DNA from: Eurosta solidaginis
Lineage: Eukaryota; Arthropoda; Insecta; Diptera; Tephritidae
Direction of reading: 5' to 3'
Assembly (NCBI RefSeq): GCF_040869045.1
Contig: NC_090321.1
Span: 133,539,689 to 133,603,688, forward strand
Length of the DNA: 64,000 nt
The notes beneath the pieces were generated by a model. It made no database searches. It had not been told where the DNA came from and was given only the letters and a program-made list of their open reading frames with translations. Position numbers and translations under genes: made by a program. Shown here one piece after another: positions 52,905 through 63,211 of this stretch (the stretch's first letter is position 1; each line of letters starts with the position of its first letter).

Positions 52905-54499
52905 ATGAACGACTCATTACTTGATTGTAATAAGGACGATGTAAAGAGGACTGAGTCGCAGCCCAAGGCCGACAAATACGAATTAAGCGATGCGTCGGAC
53001 TCGGGGTCGAGAGTAATGCTGATTCAAGGAACTCCGTGTTGGAGAAGCACACAAATGAAAACGGAGTTGAAGAGTGGAGAAGGGTACGGAGCAGAGGAAG
53101 TAAAAGAGCTCTCTCGCAGTACCGTGCAGCACTAAGAATTGTAGAACGCTTGGGAGCAGTGGTCGACCAAACAGAAGTGGAGATCGAGCGCTTGAAATGG
53201 GAAGCGGTAGAAGCAGGTCGAAGGCAGTTCAAAAGGTTTGCTGCGAGAAACCCTCGGTTCTGCAGCCGGTATGAGGAGGAAGAAGCGTCGAATGGCAGAA
53301 TGAAGAGGCAACGTTCGGCAGAAGGCGACAAGCCTGCTTTCAAGAGGCAGAAAGGACCCAGTCCTAGAGCCGCGAGGCAGGGCAGTCGCATAGACAAGAC
53401 AAGTAGGCCCAAAGCTGTAAGACAGATGGGTTCCAATAGCGAGGTAGCAACTACCTCGAAAGCTGCCAGTCAGAGGGAAGTTCCAACTACGGAAGTAGGA
53501 GATAAGCCAAAGGGAGATAACGCTAAGACTCCGGCTTTCTCGGAGGCGCTAAAGGGAGTTAACGCGAAGACTCCGGTGTTCTCGGAGGTTCCAAAGGGAG
53601 ATAACACTAAGACTCCTGCTTTTCCCGAGAAGATGAGTGATGTGGCAAAGCAGTCACTGACTGTGGCGCTGGTTGATCGTAGCAGTCCGTTCGGACAAAT
53701 GACTACTGAAAGGTGGAGATCTGTGGAAAGGGAGCTTATTAGCTTAATGCTTAAGATGATGCGGGAACAACCAAGTAAGCCCCTTCCAACCTTTGATTCG
53801 GGGGGATGGTATAATGGTGTGAAGATGATAGCGTGCGACAACATCGCGAGCTTGCGGTGGCTGGAGGAAGTCGTTCCAAACCTCCAAAGGCAAGGCACGA
53901 ACGCGCGGTTTGAGGTGGTGGATAAAGCGCAAATCCCCACGGTACCAGAAGTTAAGGTATGGATACCATGCGTGATGAAGTCGGAGGATACACTGCGACT
54001 TCTGCAGAATCAGAATCCGAACATACCGACACAGGATTGGAAGGTACTTACTGTATCTCGGCCTACCGAGGATGGTCAGTTCTACATCTTCCAAATAAAC
54101 AAGCAGGCGGAGGATATTTTGTACACGCAGCTTGGCAAAATGTCCTTTGGCACTGGCAAAATTTACATGCGACTCAGGAAAAGAAGTCCCGAGGATAAAA
54201 ATCCTAACACGCTGGAAGTGGGCGAAGTCGAAAAGGACCTCAGAAGCCTAAGGGAAAAAAGACAGGTGGAGGTCCCCGACGTCACCACGAACGTGCTAGA
54301 AGAGGACCAAACGCTAAATGGTGCTGTGACTCGCACAGAGGAACACACGGCACAACATTCACGAGGGGCTGAAGGGCGCCTCGAATACTCTAAACCAAAA
54401 GGGCAAGAGGAGGACGACGACGTCAAGACGAAGGTGCTGGAGGGGGACAAACAGCCCAATGGTGCTGCGAGTCCTACAGATAAACCTCTAACACAGTAA
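52905..54499 (+). pseudogene. ORF1 of the LOA element (DUF4780-like)
   Basis: The ATG at 52905 (MNDSLLDCNKDDVKRTES) is the likely start; a frameshift at about 53025-53036 passes the reading into a frame that is open to TAA 54497-54499. The first part is basic and coiled (RALSQYRAALRIVERLGAVV). A 14-residue unit, GDNAKTPAFSEALK, is repeated three times at 53515-53632. The DUF4780-like domain follows (residues from LTVALVDRSSPFGQMTTE to FGTGKIYMRLR), and the tail is acidic and Lys-rich. The protein should bind the element's RNA. Apart from the one shift it is intact. Confidence 0.8.
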
Positions 54500-57400
54500 A
54501 GTGGCGTCGAGCGAACTCCTCCTAACCCTTGAGGAGGGTTCGTTTGACGTGGCGCTGATCCAGGAGCCGTGGCTCTCATCGGGAGGAAAGGTTTCTGGAC
54601 TTAGCGCGCGCGGGTTTGGCGTTTACTACGCGCAAACGGAAGGACGGGTGCGAGCTGTAGTAATGGTAAGGAAACAGCTGCATTCATATATGCTGCCTAA
54701 TTACACCACCGAGGATCTCGTAGCGGTGGCCGTTGAGCAAAAGAATAAGCAGGCATTTATCCTGGCGTCCTGCTACATGGCCCATGCTGCGGAGGTTCCA
54801 CCGATGGAGTGCAAAAGGCTAGTACAGGAGGAAGGGCGCAAAAGGCGGTTGGTCATAGGCGCAGATGCAAATGCGCACCACAATGCGTGGGGAGGAGCAG
54901 ATACGAACGAGAGAGGCGAAGCTCTATTTTGTTACATCCTGCAAACCAATTTGCAGATAGCCAACAGGGGAAATGTTCCTACATACATTGGTCCAACATC
55001 CAGCAATGTTCTGGATATTACATTGAGCTCCGAGCGTGATATATCAAGGTATGATTGGATGGTTCTTGATAGACCATCCTTCTCCGACCATGCGTATATA
55101 AGCTTCAGCATCCCACTAAAGAGGGTAGAGAAGGGAGGAACCTTTAGAAACCTTAGGGCAACGAATTGGACTAAATTCCAGAAACATGTAGAAACAAAAC
55201 TGGGACAACCCAAAGAGGTTGCTAATGTAGAGGAACTGGAGGAGTCGAATGAATTCCTAACAAGGACGCTTATGACTGCGTATAACAAAGCTTGCCCTCT
55301 AAGAAGATTCAGAGGAAAAGCAAAGCCGCCATGGTGAAGCAATGAGCTGAGTCTTCTAAGAAGACAGGTAAAAGAAATGTTTAAGCTCGCAAAGACCGCG
55401 GAAAGCGAAGCGTGTCGGGGCGAGTACAGGGATCTACTGAGGATCTACAAGCGTGAAATTACCAGGGCGAAGAGAAACTCATGGAAAAGTTTCTGTACGG
55501 ACATAGAGTGCTCCAGCGAAACAGCACGGTTGAAAAAAGTCGTAGCAAAGGGAAACATAGTCCAGAGACTAATAAAGAAAGAGAACGGGGAATGGTCAGG
55601 AAATAGTGGGAAATCCCTTGAGGTGCTTCTCGATGCACATTTCCCACCGGGAGACGGTTTAGAAGACCCAGCAGACATCACTCACATTTCGATCACGGAG
55701 CTAGTAGTGCCGGGCTTGGTGACCGATACCAAGATCGAGTGGGCAGTGAAGACGTTTTCTAAGTTTAAATCGCCGGGCCCAGGTGGTATATTCCCGGCCA
55801 TGCTACAAGTCTCAAGTAGGGCGGTCGTGGAATGGCTTAAAATAATATTCGATGGGTGGATAAGACTGAATCATGCTTAACATAATTTCTGCTCAAAACC
55901 TTTGAGAGGCTGATAGATGTGTACATAAAGTCCAACGTGGATGAAAAGCTGCTCTCCACAACACAGCGTGCGTACACCAAAGGCAAGTCGGTAGACACCG
56001 CATTGCATAGGGTGGTAATAAGCGTAGAGAAATCCCTGGAATATAAGGAGTATGCTCTAGGAGTCTTCTTGGACATTACCGGGGCTTTCAATAATGTTGC
56101 AAAATGGGCGATTATGGATGGTCTTAATTACATTAAAGTACATCCTGCCTTAATCAGATGGATCGGCTGCATGTTAAATTGCAGAAAGATTACATCACAA
56201 TGGGGATTGTACGAGGCCACAAAATCAGTGGACAGGGGCACGCCGCAGGGAGTGGTGCTATCACCTCTGCTGTGGACGCTGGTCATCAACCAACTGCTCA
56301 GGCAATTCGATGAGGGACCCGTAAAACTTACGGCTTACGCAGATGACGATGCAATTGTCATAAGTGGAAAGTGCCTTCCAACGATTAGTTCTTTGATGGA
56401 TCGAGCGCTTCGGGATATTCATACCTGGGCATCTAATGTCGGGTTGAAAGTCAATGCGGAGAAGACGGATATGGTCTTGTTTAAAAAGAGGTACAAGGTC
56501 CCAAATTGGACCAGGCCTAAGTTAAGAGGGGTGACCTTACAGGAGAAGCCTTGCACAAAATATCTAGGAATCACCCTAGACAGTAAGCTGTCATGGAAGC
56601 TCAAGGAGGAGAGGGTCAAGAAGGCCTCAGCGGCACTCTATGCATGTAAAATAATGCTGGGGCGTACGTGGGGCCTATCGCCCTCTCTTTCTCATTGGGT
56701 TTTTACAGCGATTGTAAGCCCTATTCTATACTATAGAGTTCTTGTTTGGTGGAAAGCCACACAAAAAACAACATACCTCAAAAAATTAGAGGCGGTATGC
56801 AGACTATCGATGCTTAGCATTACGGGAGCCCTGAAAACAACCCCGAACTCTGCACTGTATGCCATTCTGCACATCCCACCTGTAGACCTGATAGCAAAGA
56901 ACAAAGCGGTAACGACCGCAACCAGGCACGGTGCTTCGGGGCAGCTTGAGCGCCGACCATATGGCCATAGCAGTATAGCGTCATCAATCACAAGACGAAC
57001 AGACTACATGATTCCCTATCTGCGCTTCGAGGGAGATCTTAAGGCCACAATAGAGGTGGACGGTTGGCGCAAGGGTGCGCAAATGGCGGACGAGGCGATA
57101 CATGTGGACACCGATGGTTCCAAAGTAGTGGAAGGAGTAGGGTCTGCGGTATACTGCGCTGATCCGGAAATAAGCAGATCCTACAGGTTGCCGGATTACT
57201 GTAGCGTTTTCCAAGCGGAAATATTAGCCGTAGCCAAAGCAGTAGAAACCCTGGAAGAGAATAGCTTAAGCTGCAACCGTGTTAACTTTTATATTGACAG
57301 TCAAGCAGCAATTAAGGCAATAATCTCGCATAGCACAGCATCTAAATGCGTGTTAGAGTGTAAACAGTCTCTGGAGAGAATCGGGACAGGGAGAAGCATA

Positions 57401-57929
57401 CATCTATATTGGGTGTCAGGACATATGGGAATAGATGGGAAAGAAAAAGCGGACGAACTAGCTAAAAAGGGCGCATCCCGTGAAGCTTGCTCCGTAGATG
57501 TCCCAATTAGATTGGAGAGAGGTGCACATGATCGACCAAGCGGGAAAGGCGTGGGTTCAAGCACGGGGCTGTAAAGTGTCGAAGATTATGTGTAGGTCTT
57601 ACAACCTTAGACTAACACATTTGCTTCTATCATTAAAAAGAGAGGACTGTAGACTCATGACGGGTATTCTGACGGCACACTGCCTTCTGGCGTCACATGC
57701 CTTTAAATTAGGCTTGGTCAGTGATAGCAGATGTAGGAAGTGCGGGTTGGAGGAGGTAACGATCGAGCACGTTCTGTGCTCGTGCCCTGCACTTGCCAGT
57801 CTAAGACTCCAGCTATTAGGAGTGATACAGCTGTCAGATCTAGAAGCAGCAAGTGGCTTAAGTCCTAGGAAGCTTCTAGTATTTGCCAAGAGGACGGAGT
57901 TATTTTATAACATAGGTCCTGGTTTTTGA
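54483..57929 (+). pseudogene. ORF2 of the LOA element: endonuclease, reverse transcriptase, RNase H
   Basis: The endonuclease start motif reads LQINL-stop-HSKVASSELLL at 54477-54520, overlapping the end of ORF1; the TAA at 54489-54491 stands where Gln is expected. Further motifs: VALIQEPW, RAVVMV, LVIGADANAHHNAWGG and FSDHAYISF. A TGA at 55335 replaces a Trp codon in PPWW. The frame ends at 55878 (deletion of ~30 residues) and resumes at 55919. Reverse transcriptase has LGVFLDITGAFNNV (Asp), RGTPQGVVLSPLLWTLVIN and AYADDDAIV (catalytic pair, ~56337). RNase H has HVDTDGSKV, FQAEILAVAKAVE, FYIDSQAAIKAI and SGHMGIDGKEKADELA. After a shift near 57540 the tail CRKCGLEEVTIEHVLCSCP ends at 57929. 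Confidence 0.9.
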
Positions 57930-58304
57930 TAGGGTTTTTCAGTTTGGTCGTTAAAACAAACTTCTGGTAACACTACGGACTCAATCAGTCTATGTGAGGT
58001 CCTCATGGACCGGCCAGTTCAACCTACCAACCTACCTAGGAAAAATATGCGAGTAAACGCTATCCCCAGGGTTAAGTGGGTCAGCCTGCTTGCGGTATGA
58101 TAGGGGTGGTTTCTAGGGGTTAGTGCTGTGTGTGACTTGGTACCCGAGGGCTAGATAGTGTAGGGGTGTGGTGAGTTAGCAAACTTATGGTGTGAGACAA
58201 AATTTTAAGAAAAATAAAACTCAATTCAAGAAAATTAGTAATTGACTATATCATGTCTATGTTATATCAATCGATTTTCAGGTGTAGGGAAAGTTAGAAA
58301 AATG

Positions 58305-58604
58305 AACATTTCAAAATGTGATATCTCAGCGAAAGAAAATGATATTTGACAAACTCAACGCCATTTGCAAGAAGAAGACTTGTACTTAAAAATGCTATCC
58401 TTTAATTTTGGTGAAAGAAAACATCTACAAGGCTACATAACCTCAAATATGGGCAAAAACGGTGTTTTTTGCACTTTTATGTTAGGATATCTCAAAAACC
58501 AGAGCTGATAGAGCAAGGCCAAATTTGGATTCAGCACATCATAAACCTTTGGAAATATGTAGTCTGGTTTCTGGGTCTGAATAATGGTTAAATTTTGTCG
58601 GCCT
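58305..58604 (-). repeat. Right arm of the inverted repeat flanking the LOA element
   Basis: This is the complement of 52138-52432. With the LOA element and one target duplication removed, the two arms would be separated by about 350 bases (52433-52530 plus 58050-58304). That spacer contains two direct copies of 'gtggtttctaggggttag' (near 52452 and 58104). Confidence 0.85.
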
Positions 58605-58819
58605 ATGCTATTTATCGAAATAACTCATAAAACGAATTATGCTTTGAATGAACCTATAACTAGGACTATACATCTACATGGCAAATAGATTCAGTAGTGT
58701 TATTAATTTGAACAACAGCTTATATAAGTTTAAACTTGAATTGTTTTCTATTTTTAACTAGTCTGTAAGAAAGCATGTAGTCGACATGTAAAAATTGAAG
58801 TCGATAAAAGTCAGTGCAA
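58605..58819. other. No gene recognised
   Basis: Short AT-rich spacer between the inverted-repeat arm and a SINE-like copy. Nothing stands out. Confidence 0.4.
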
Positions 58820-59145
58820 AGCATTTACCAAACACCAATGGCATGTCTCAATTGGGTGAATCCACTTTCAAGGGGTTGTGTTCGCAACCTTCTCAAGGGG
58901 TTGCCAGCGCAATATATAGCTTCTCCAACCCAATTGTCAACCTTCCCTACCCGTGGCGAATCATGTGTCATTGACAGCCAAGGCTCTGGCGACCCCAAGT
59001 TCCTCATGGAGCTAGGGGGTGGGGCGGCCGGATGGTCTGGAAGTTTTAATGTGGCCATATAAATTGTTCCCGAGATGGTCGGGCTACTACCTTAATAGTG
59101 CTTTGTAACCGGAACGTAAGGGATCTATATCCGGCAAAGGACCAT
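58820..59145 (+). mobile_element. SINE-like repeat S1, copy 3
   Basis: The copy shares 'gccagcgcaatatatagctt', 'ggctctggcgaccccaagtt', 'ttgttcccgagatggtcggg' and 'ccggcaaaggaccatc' with the 420-base copy at 47063. Its 5' end is incomplete and its CAA tail is missing; at about 59146 it meets a BEL integrase fragment. No target duplication is visible. Confidence 0.8.
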
Positions 59146-59290
59146 CGGGATCTGAGGTTAGTCTGCATAATGGTCTCGAATTGAGGCACGCCTCGATAGG
59201 AATTAAAACCGTTGATAGCTGTTCATATGTCAATCGCGTTCCACCGAAAGCTCTTTTTAAATGGTATTTAGTGGATTTTACATTGGCCTT
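59146..59290 (-). pseudogene. BEL/Pao integrase fragment
   Basis: The minus strand encodes VKSTKYHLKRAFGGTRLTYE followed by QLSTVLIPIEACLNSRPLC and LTSDPDGPLP, the characteristic segment after the catalytic Glu in BEL integrases. About 45 codons are open. Both sides end abruptly: the SINE-like repeat to the left, unassigned GC-rich sequence to the right. Confidence 0.75.
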
Positions 59291-59570
59291 GTGGGCTAAC
59301 CATATAGGTTAGGTTGCTCTCACCTGCCCAGTATATCCTTCTTGGAGGGCGCCGCCTCCAAACCCTCGCAATGGTACCTCGGTGCTTCTGTCTCCTGTAT
59401 GCTTTCTGTTTAAATATCCCAAGCGATGGACTTACAGGTGGCCGGCGCCACAACATCCAAAATATTTTATATCAAGATTTTAAATAAAAAACGCAACACT
59501 TTAATTAGACACGACCGTCTCTTTTTAGTGCAAAATTTATTCTCGTGTGTATAACATTTTTATGTCAGTG
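59291..59570. other. Unassigned sequence with a GC-rich block
   Basis: 59310-59455 is GC-rich (ggagggcgccgcctcc is a near palindrome at 59335) and looks like a piece of another repeat. On the complement, tggcgccggccacc at about 59450 resembles a primer-binding start but lies outside a clear LTR context. AATAAA at 59484 is followed by the hairpin region. Confidence 0.3.
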
Positions 59571-59835
59571 ATGTGGGCCGTAATTGTATTTGACATGCAC
59601 GTTGCCACCTGTACGCGCCTGTCAAATACAACTTAAGGCCCAACCACATTGTATACCTTATAATAATTTTGTGTAAAGCTTATGTTCCTTATATCACCCT
59701 TCCTTTTCAAAAGAAGAATTTGGCAAATTACACACGTGTGCCATATTCTTCTTTTGTATTCCATTAATTGGTTCGGATGAACGAAAATATTAGGGTGTAC
59801 CTTCCTTTTTGAAATTCGTTCATCCGGATCAATTT
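59571..59835. repeat. Three consecutive hairpins in a probable LTR (3' end of element G4)
   Basis: Hairpin 1: gtgggccgtaattgtatttg (59571-59590) pairs with caaatacaacttaaggccca (59625-59644). Hairpin 2: aaaagaagaatttggca (59710) pairs with tgccatattcttctttt (59741-59757). Hairpin 3: ggttcggatgaacgaa (59770) pairs with ttcgttcatccggatc (59815-59830). They lie where the 3' LTR of the minus-strand element G4 should be; the complement has purine runs (gaaaaggaaggg, caaaaaggaagg) that could be its polypurine tract. Confidence 0.65.
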
Positions 59836-60204
59836 TACATTTTTTGGACTATAAATTAAAAAAGTTAGAATTACATTAATATTTTTTGCTTTATGTTTTT
59901 GTTTTTTGTATAATAAATTTTTATGTATATAATTCAATTACGAATTTTCAAATTCTAAATTTATATTAAGATATATATATAAATACATGTGGAAAATATT
60001 TTTTTATGTTTTACATTTTGCATTGATGCACATGCTAAATTCGAAATTTAAATTTGAATCTTTTTTTTAGACATTTAAATTTTTATTTGTCTTGTTCTGC
60101 CTTCTTGGCTGTTTGTAAATATATTGTATGTACATATGAATGTAATATTACTGTATTTATTACTTTATTTTGTTTATTCTATTTTTATGTACAGTCTTTT
60201 CTTT

Positions 60205-61440
60205 TTTTTTTTTTGTTTCATCAAAAATAGTAACATTATGGTCGTTAGTTTTAATTACAACAAAAGAACCCTGGTATATATTTTCATGTTTGTGGCGTGG
60301 TTCTTTTGTACAAGAACTTTATCGCCTATTTAATAGCTAATGGTCGTGCCGTTCTATCGTAAAACGTTTTGGATTGTATTTTATTTTTAATTATTCAATT
60401 CTTTGCCATTTCATGTGTTTTTTGCATTCTAAATTTAACTTCTTTAGCATAGTTTTCGGCATTGTAAAGTGGATCAATTTTTTCCTTTCGTAATTCATGA
60501 GGCAAAGTTGCCTTTTTACCAAATACTAACTCGAAAGGAGAAAATTGATTGTCGAAAACTGTGCTGGTTGCTGTATTGTGTAGGACAGTAAAGTATTTTA
60601 AGTAAATATCCCAATCATAAAAAGTATTGTTAAAATATGCAAGTAAGTATTCATTAAAAACACTATGATTAGGTACGTTCAATTGTACCAACAGTTTCGT
60701 GATGGTATGCAGTTGAAAAATTATATTTAATATTTAAAAGTTTAGTTAGATCTTCAAATAATTCATTTTTAAATTCTGTACCTAAATCTGATTTTATGGC
60801 GCTCATTACGCGTTATTTTAAAATAAATGTTTCGTAGATTGCTGAAGCAACTGTTTTTGCCGATTTGTCTGGTATATAGCAACTGTTACCACATATTTGG
60901 GCATGTCGCAAATCATGGTAACTGCCAACTTGTTACCGTGTTTGGACTCAGGGAGAGGCCCTATTGTATCTATAATTAGTAGATCAAATGGTTTACAAGG
61001 AGTTGGTGTTAAAACGAGTTTTTATTTCGTTTTAGCTTTAACTTTGTTTAAAAGACAATCATTACAACTTTTGATATATTTCGCTATATATATTTCGAGT
61101 CATGTTTTTCCAATAAAATTTTGTTCGAAGTTTTGCGTAAAGTTTTTTCATTCCGCAATGTCCACCTGAAATTGGATCGTTGTGGTAAATTTTCATTAGT
61201 TTTAGTTTTGTGTCTTCGTCTGTTACTGTCTCCACTGAATCTGTTAGAATAATTTCTAATGATTTTAAAATTTTATTTCCGATATTTTTGAAATTTGTAA
61301 TAGTATGATGTTTGAATAAAATATCATTTTTAGGCCATTCAATTTATTTAATTTTGCGTTTGCTGGCTTCTGATTCAAGCTTCGAAAGTAATTTCTCTAA
61401 AGTCATTATTTCGTTAACAAACTCAAAACCATGATTCAAT
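60205..61440 (-). pseudogene. Integrase of G4
   Basis: Minus-strand pieces in order: linker MTLEKLLSKLESEASKRKI, zinc domain YHNDPISGGHCGMKKLYAKL, core FDLLIIDTIGPLPESKHGNK (Asp), IKSDLGTEFKNELFEDLTKL (Asp) and HHETVGTIER (Glu). The open stretch 60691-60395 holds HSVFNEYLLAYFNNTFYDWD and SPFELVFGKKATLPHELRKE. A C-terminal part (KTFYDRTARPLAI; HENIYQGSFVVIK) reaches about 60205. Catalytic residues remain but the frame changes at least four times. Confidence 0.8.
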
Positions 61441-62880
61441 TACTAGAGGTTTGTTCTTCAATGATGACAGATCTTTGACACTCCCAAATTGAAAAATCTG
61501 ACCGGGTTGCTTTTACGAAGTAAGGAAAACGGGGAATAATTCAATCCCCTTTAGTGAAATTGTAGTAGACAAGTATCTTTGGTAGTATATTAGTACTGAT
61601 AATAAATTTTGTAAACGCCAAAATTTTTGGGGGAAATAATTCATTTTCTACTAAATATGTCGTGAATTGATAAAGTTATGTTGGTTTGGTCATTCTTTCA
61701 GAAATTTTTTGAAGAATGCCGTACGTTAGAATTTTATTCAAAAATGCACTACCTCAAAATTTGTTTCCAAATCTCCCCACATGAGCATAAGTTCAATGCA
61801 TTTTGTCATAAGGGGGAGTTAATGAAAAGCATTCTGAGATGAAGCATTCTTCAAACTAACTCTAATATAGGGCGGTTTTGTGACAAATCCTGAATTGGGA
61901 AATTTTTGAAAAATATTTTGGCAAACACAAAAATAAAAAAAAATGGCTTATTGTCTTAGAACTTTATATTCCGGCCTTGACTTTGACAGAAGAGTTAAGC
62001 TTTTGAACGGTCCTGCTACACAGGGAGCATTCACGTTTTTATTCTGAAATTTCCGAATTTTCCGTTACATATTCACGGAAACGTTCCGGATAAACCGTTA
62101 ATTTAGAATATTCGAAATACGTTCATTTGATACTACCTCACGAGGTCCGTATATGCATAATATTCCAAATATAAACCGATTCTCAAAATTCTTAAATGGA
62201 GATGAATGTTCCGAACATACGGAATTAATAGAACAGAAGGTCGATTTTTAATACGCGCGCAAAAATATCGAGAGAAGTGTCTAAAAGACGCGTATTGACC
62301 TCGATAACAATAATTCGAAGGCGGAAATAAAAGTTTTAGCTCGCTCAAAAGACATTGACGAAAAACCGAAAATTGACCCCGTGTTGCGTTGGCGGCCTTC
62401 AGCCGAGCGTATAAAAATTACCTTGACCGGTCCACCAATGAGGTGGTATCAAAATTAAATGCGTGCAAAATCACTTTATATCTTTTACTGTGCACAAAAT
62501 AATTCCAACAGTCACATGAAAATTGCCGATTTCAACTGCAAAAATCCCCGGACAGAAATACAATTTTTCTTTTCCGCCTTAGGATTACTGTTGTCGGGGT
62601 CACCTATTTCGATATTTTTGGACGCTTATTAGCAGTAGACTCCTGTTCTGGACTTTTACCTGAATAAGTTAACATGACGAATGTGTCCATTCCGTTATGG
62701 CATCTCCATTATTTACTAATGACATTTTTACGTGAATCGAAAGTGCACGATTCCTTGGTGTCCGTACTTTTCATAAAACCTATGTTCAGCCACACTAATA
62801 TATCGTGTCGTAGTTAATAAATTCATCATAAAATTGAAATACATGTTCGAAGGAATTATGCAGTTAAGTACTTATCGGGT
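61441..62880. other. Unassigned ~1.4-kb insertion in pol of G4
   Basis: The G4 reading is readable up to about 62885 from the right and resumes at about 61440, so these 1.4 kb are foreign to it. I find no coding similarity on either strand. A 12-base inverted pair, tttgaagaatgc (61697) and gcattcttcaaa (61844-61855), lies inside. The ends are not inverted copies and no target duplication is plain. It could be a non-autonomous element or a decayed one. Confidence 0.5.
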
Positions 62881-63211
62881 ATTTGTAAACTGATTGCTTC
62901 CTATTTCTACTACTAATATTTCTAAAATTCGCAAAGAAACAACACAGTTAACGGATGTCAATTCGATTTGGGAGCAAAATGGCTGCAATTGTCAAAAAAT
63001 GTGTCTGTCGAGCAAACCTCTTATGATTGAATCATGCTCAAAACTAAGTAACTCGAGCTTTTTATGTTTAATATGCGCAAAAATTTTTAAATTTGTTGTT
63101 TTATTATTTTTATCGTAAATAATTTCAGATCTTATCCGTGGTATTTGTTTTGAAAAATTAAATGGAAATTTGTCGTAGACATGTAAAGTAAGTTGTTTTT
63201 CGTCGTTTTTG

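Larger units (their letters stand above)
52531..58037 (+). mobile_element. Nearly complete LOA-type LINE (5.5 kb)
   Basis: A 12-base duplication with one mismatch flanks it: aggagaaatatg (52519-52530) and aggaaaaatatg (58038-58049). It starts ccctcactaggttaggcacc and ends ttcaacctaccaacctacct. ORF1 carries a DUF4780-like domain. ORF2 carries endonuclease, reverse transcriptase, RNase H and a Cys/His-rich tail, the set typical of the LOA clade (Loa, Bilbo, Trim of Drosophila). A few stops, frameshifts and one deletion of ~30 residues in reverse transcriptase disable it. Fragments of the same family are at 9485-9679 and 36205-36272. Confidence 0.9.

Noticed and set aside
52437..58121. Direct repeat gtggtttctaggggttag as target duplication of the LOA element
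   Set aside because: A better 12-base duplication (aggagaaatatg / aggaaaaatatg) lies closer to both LINE ends; the other pair belongs to the host repeat.
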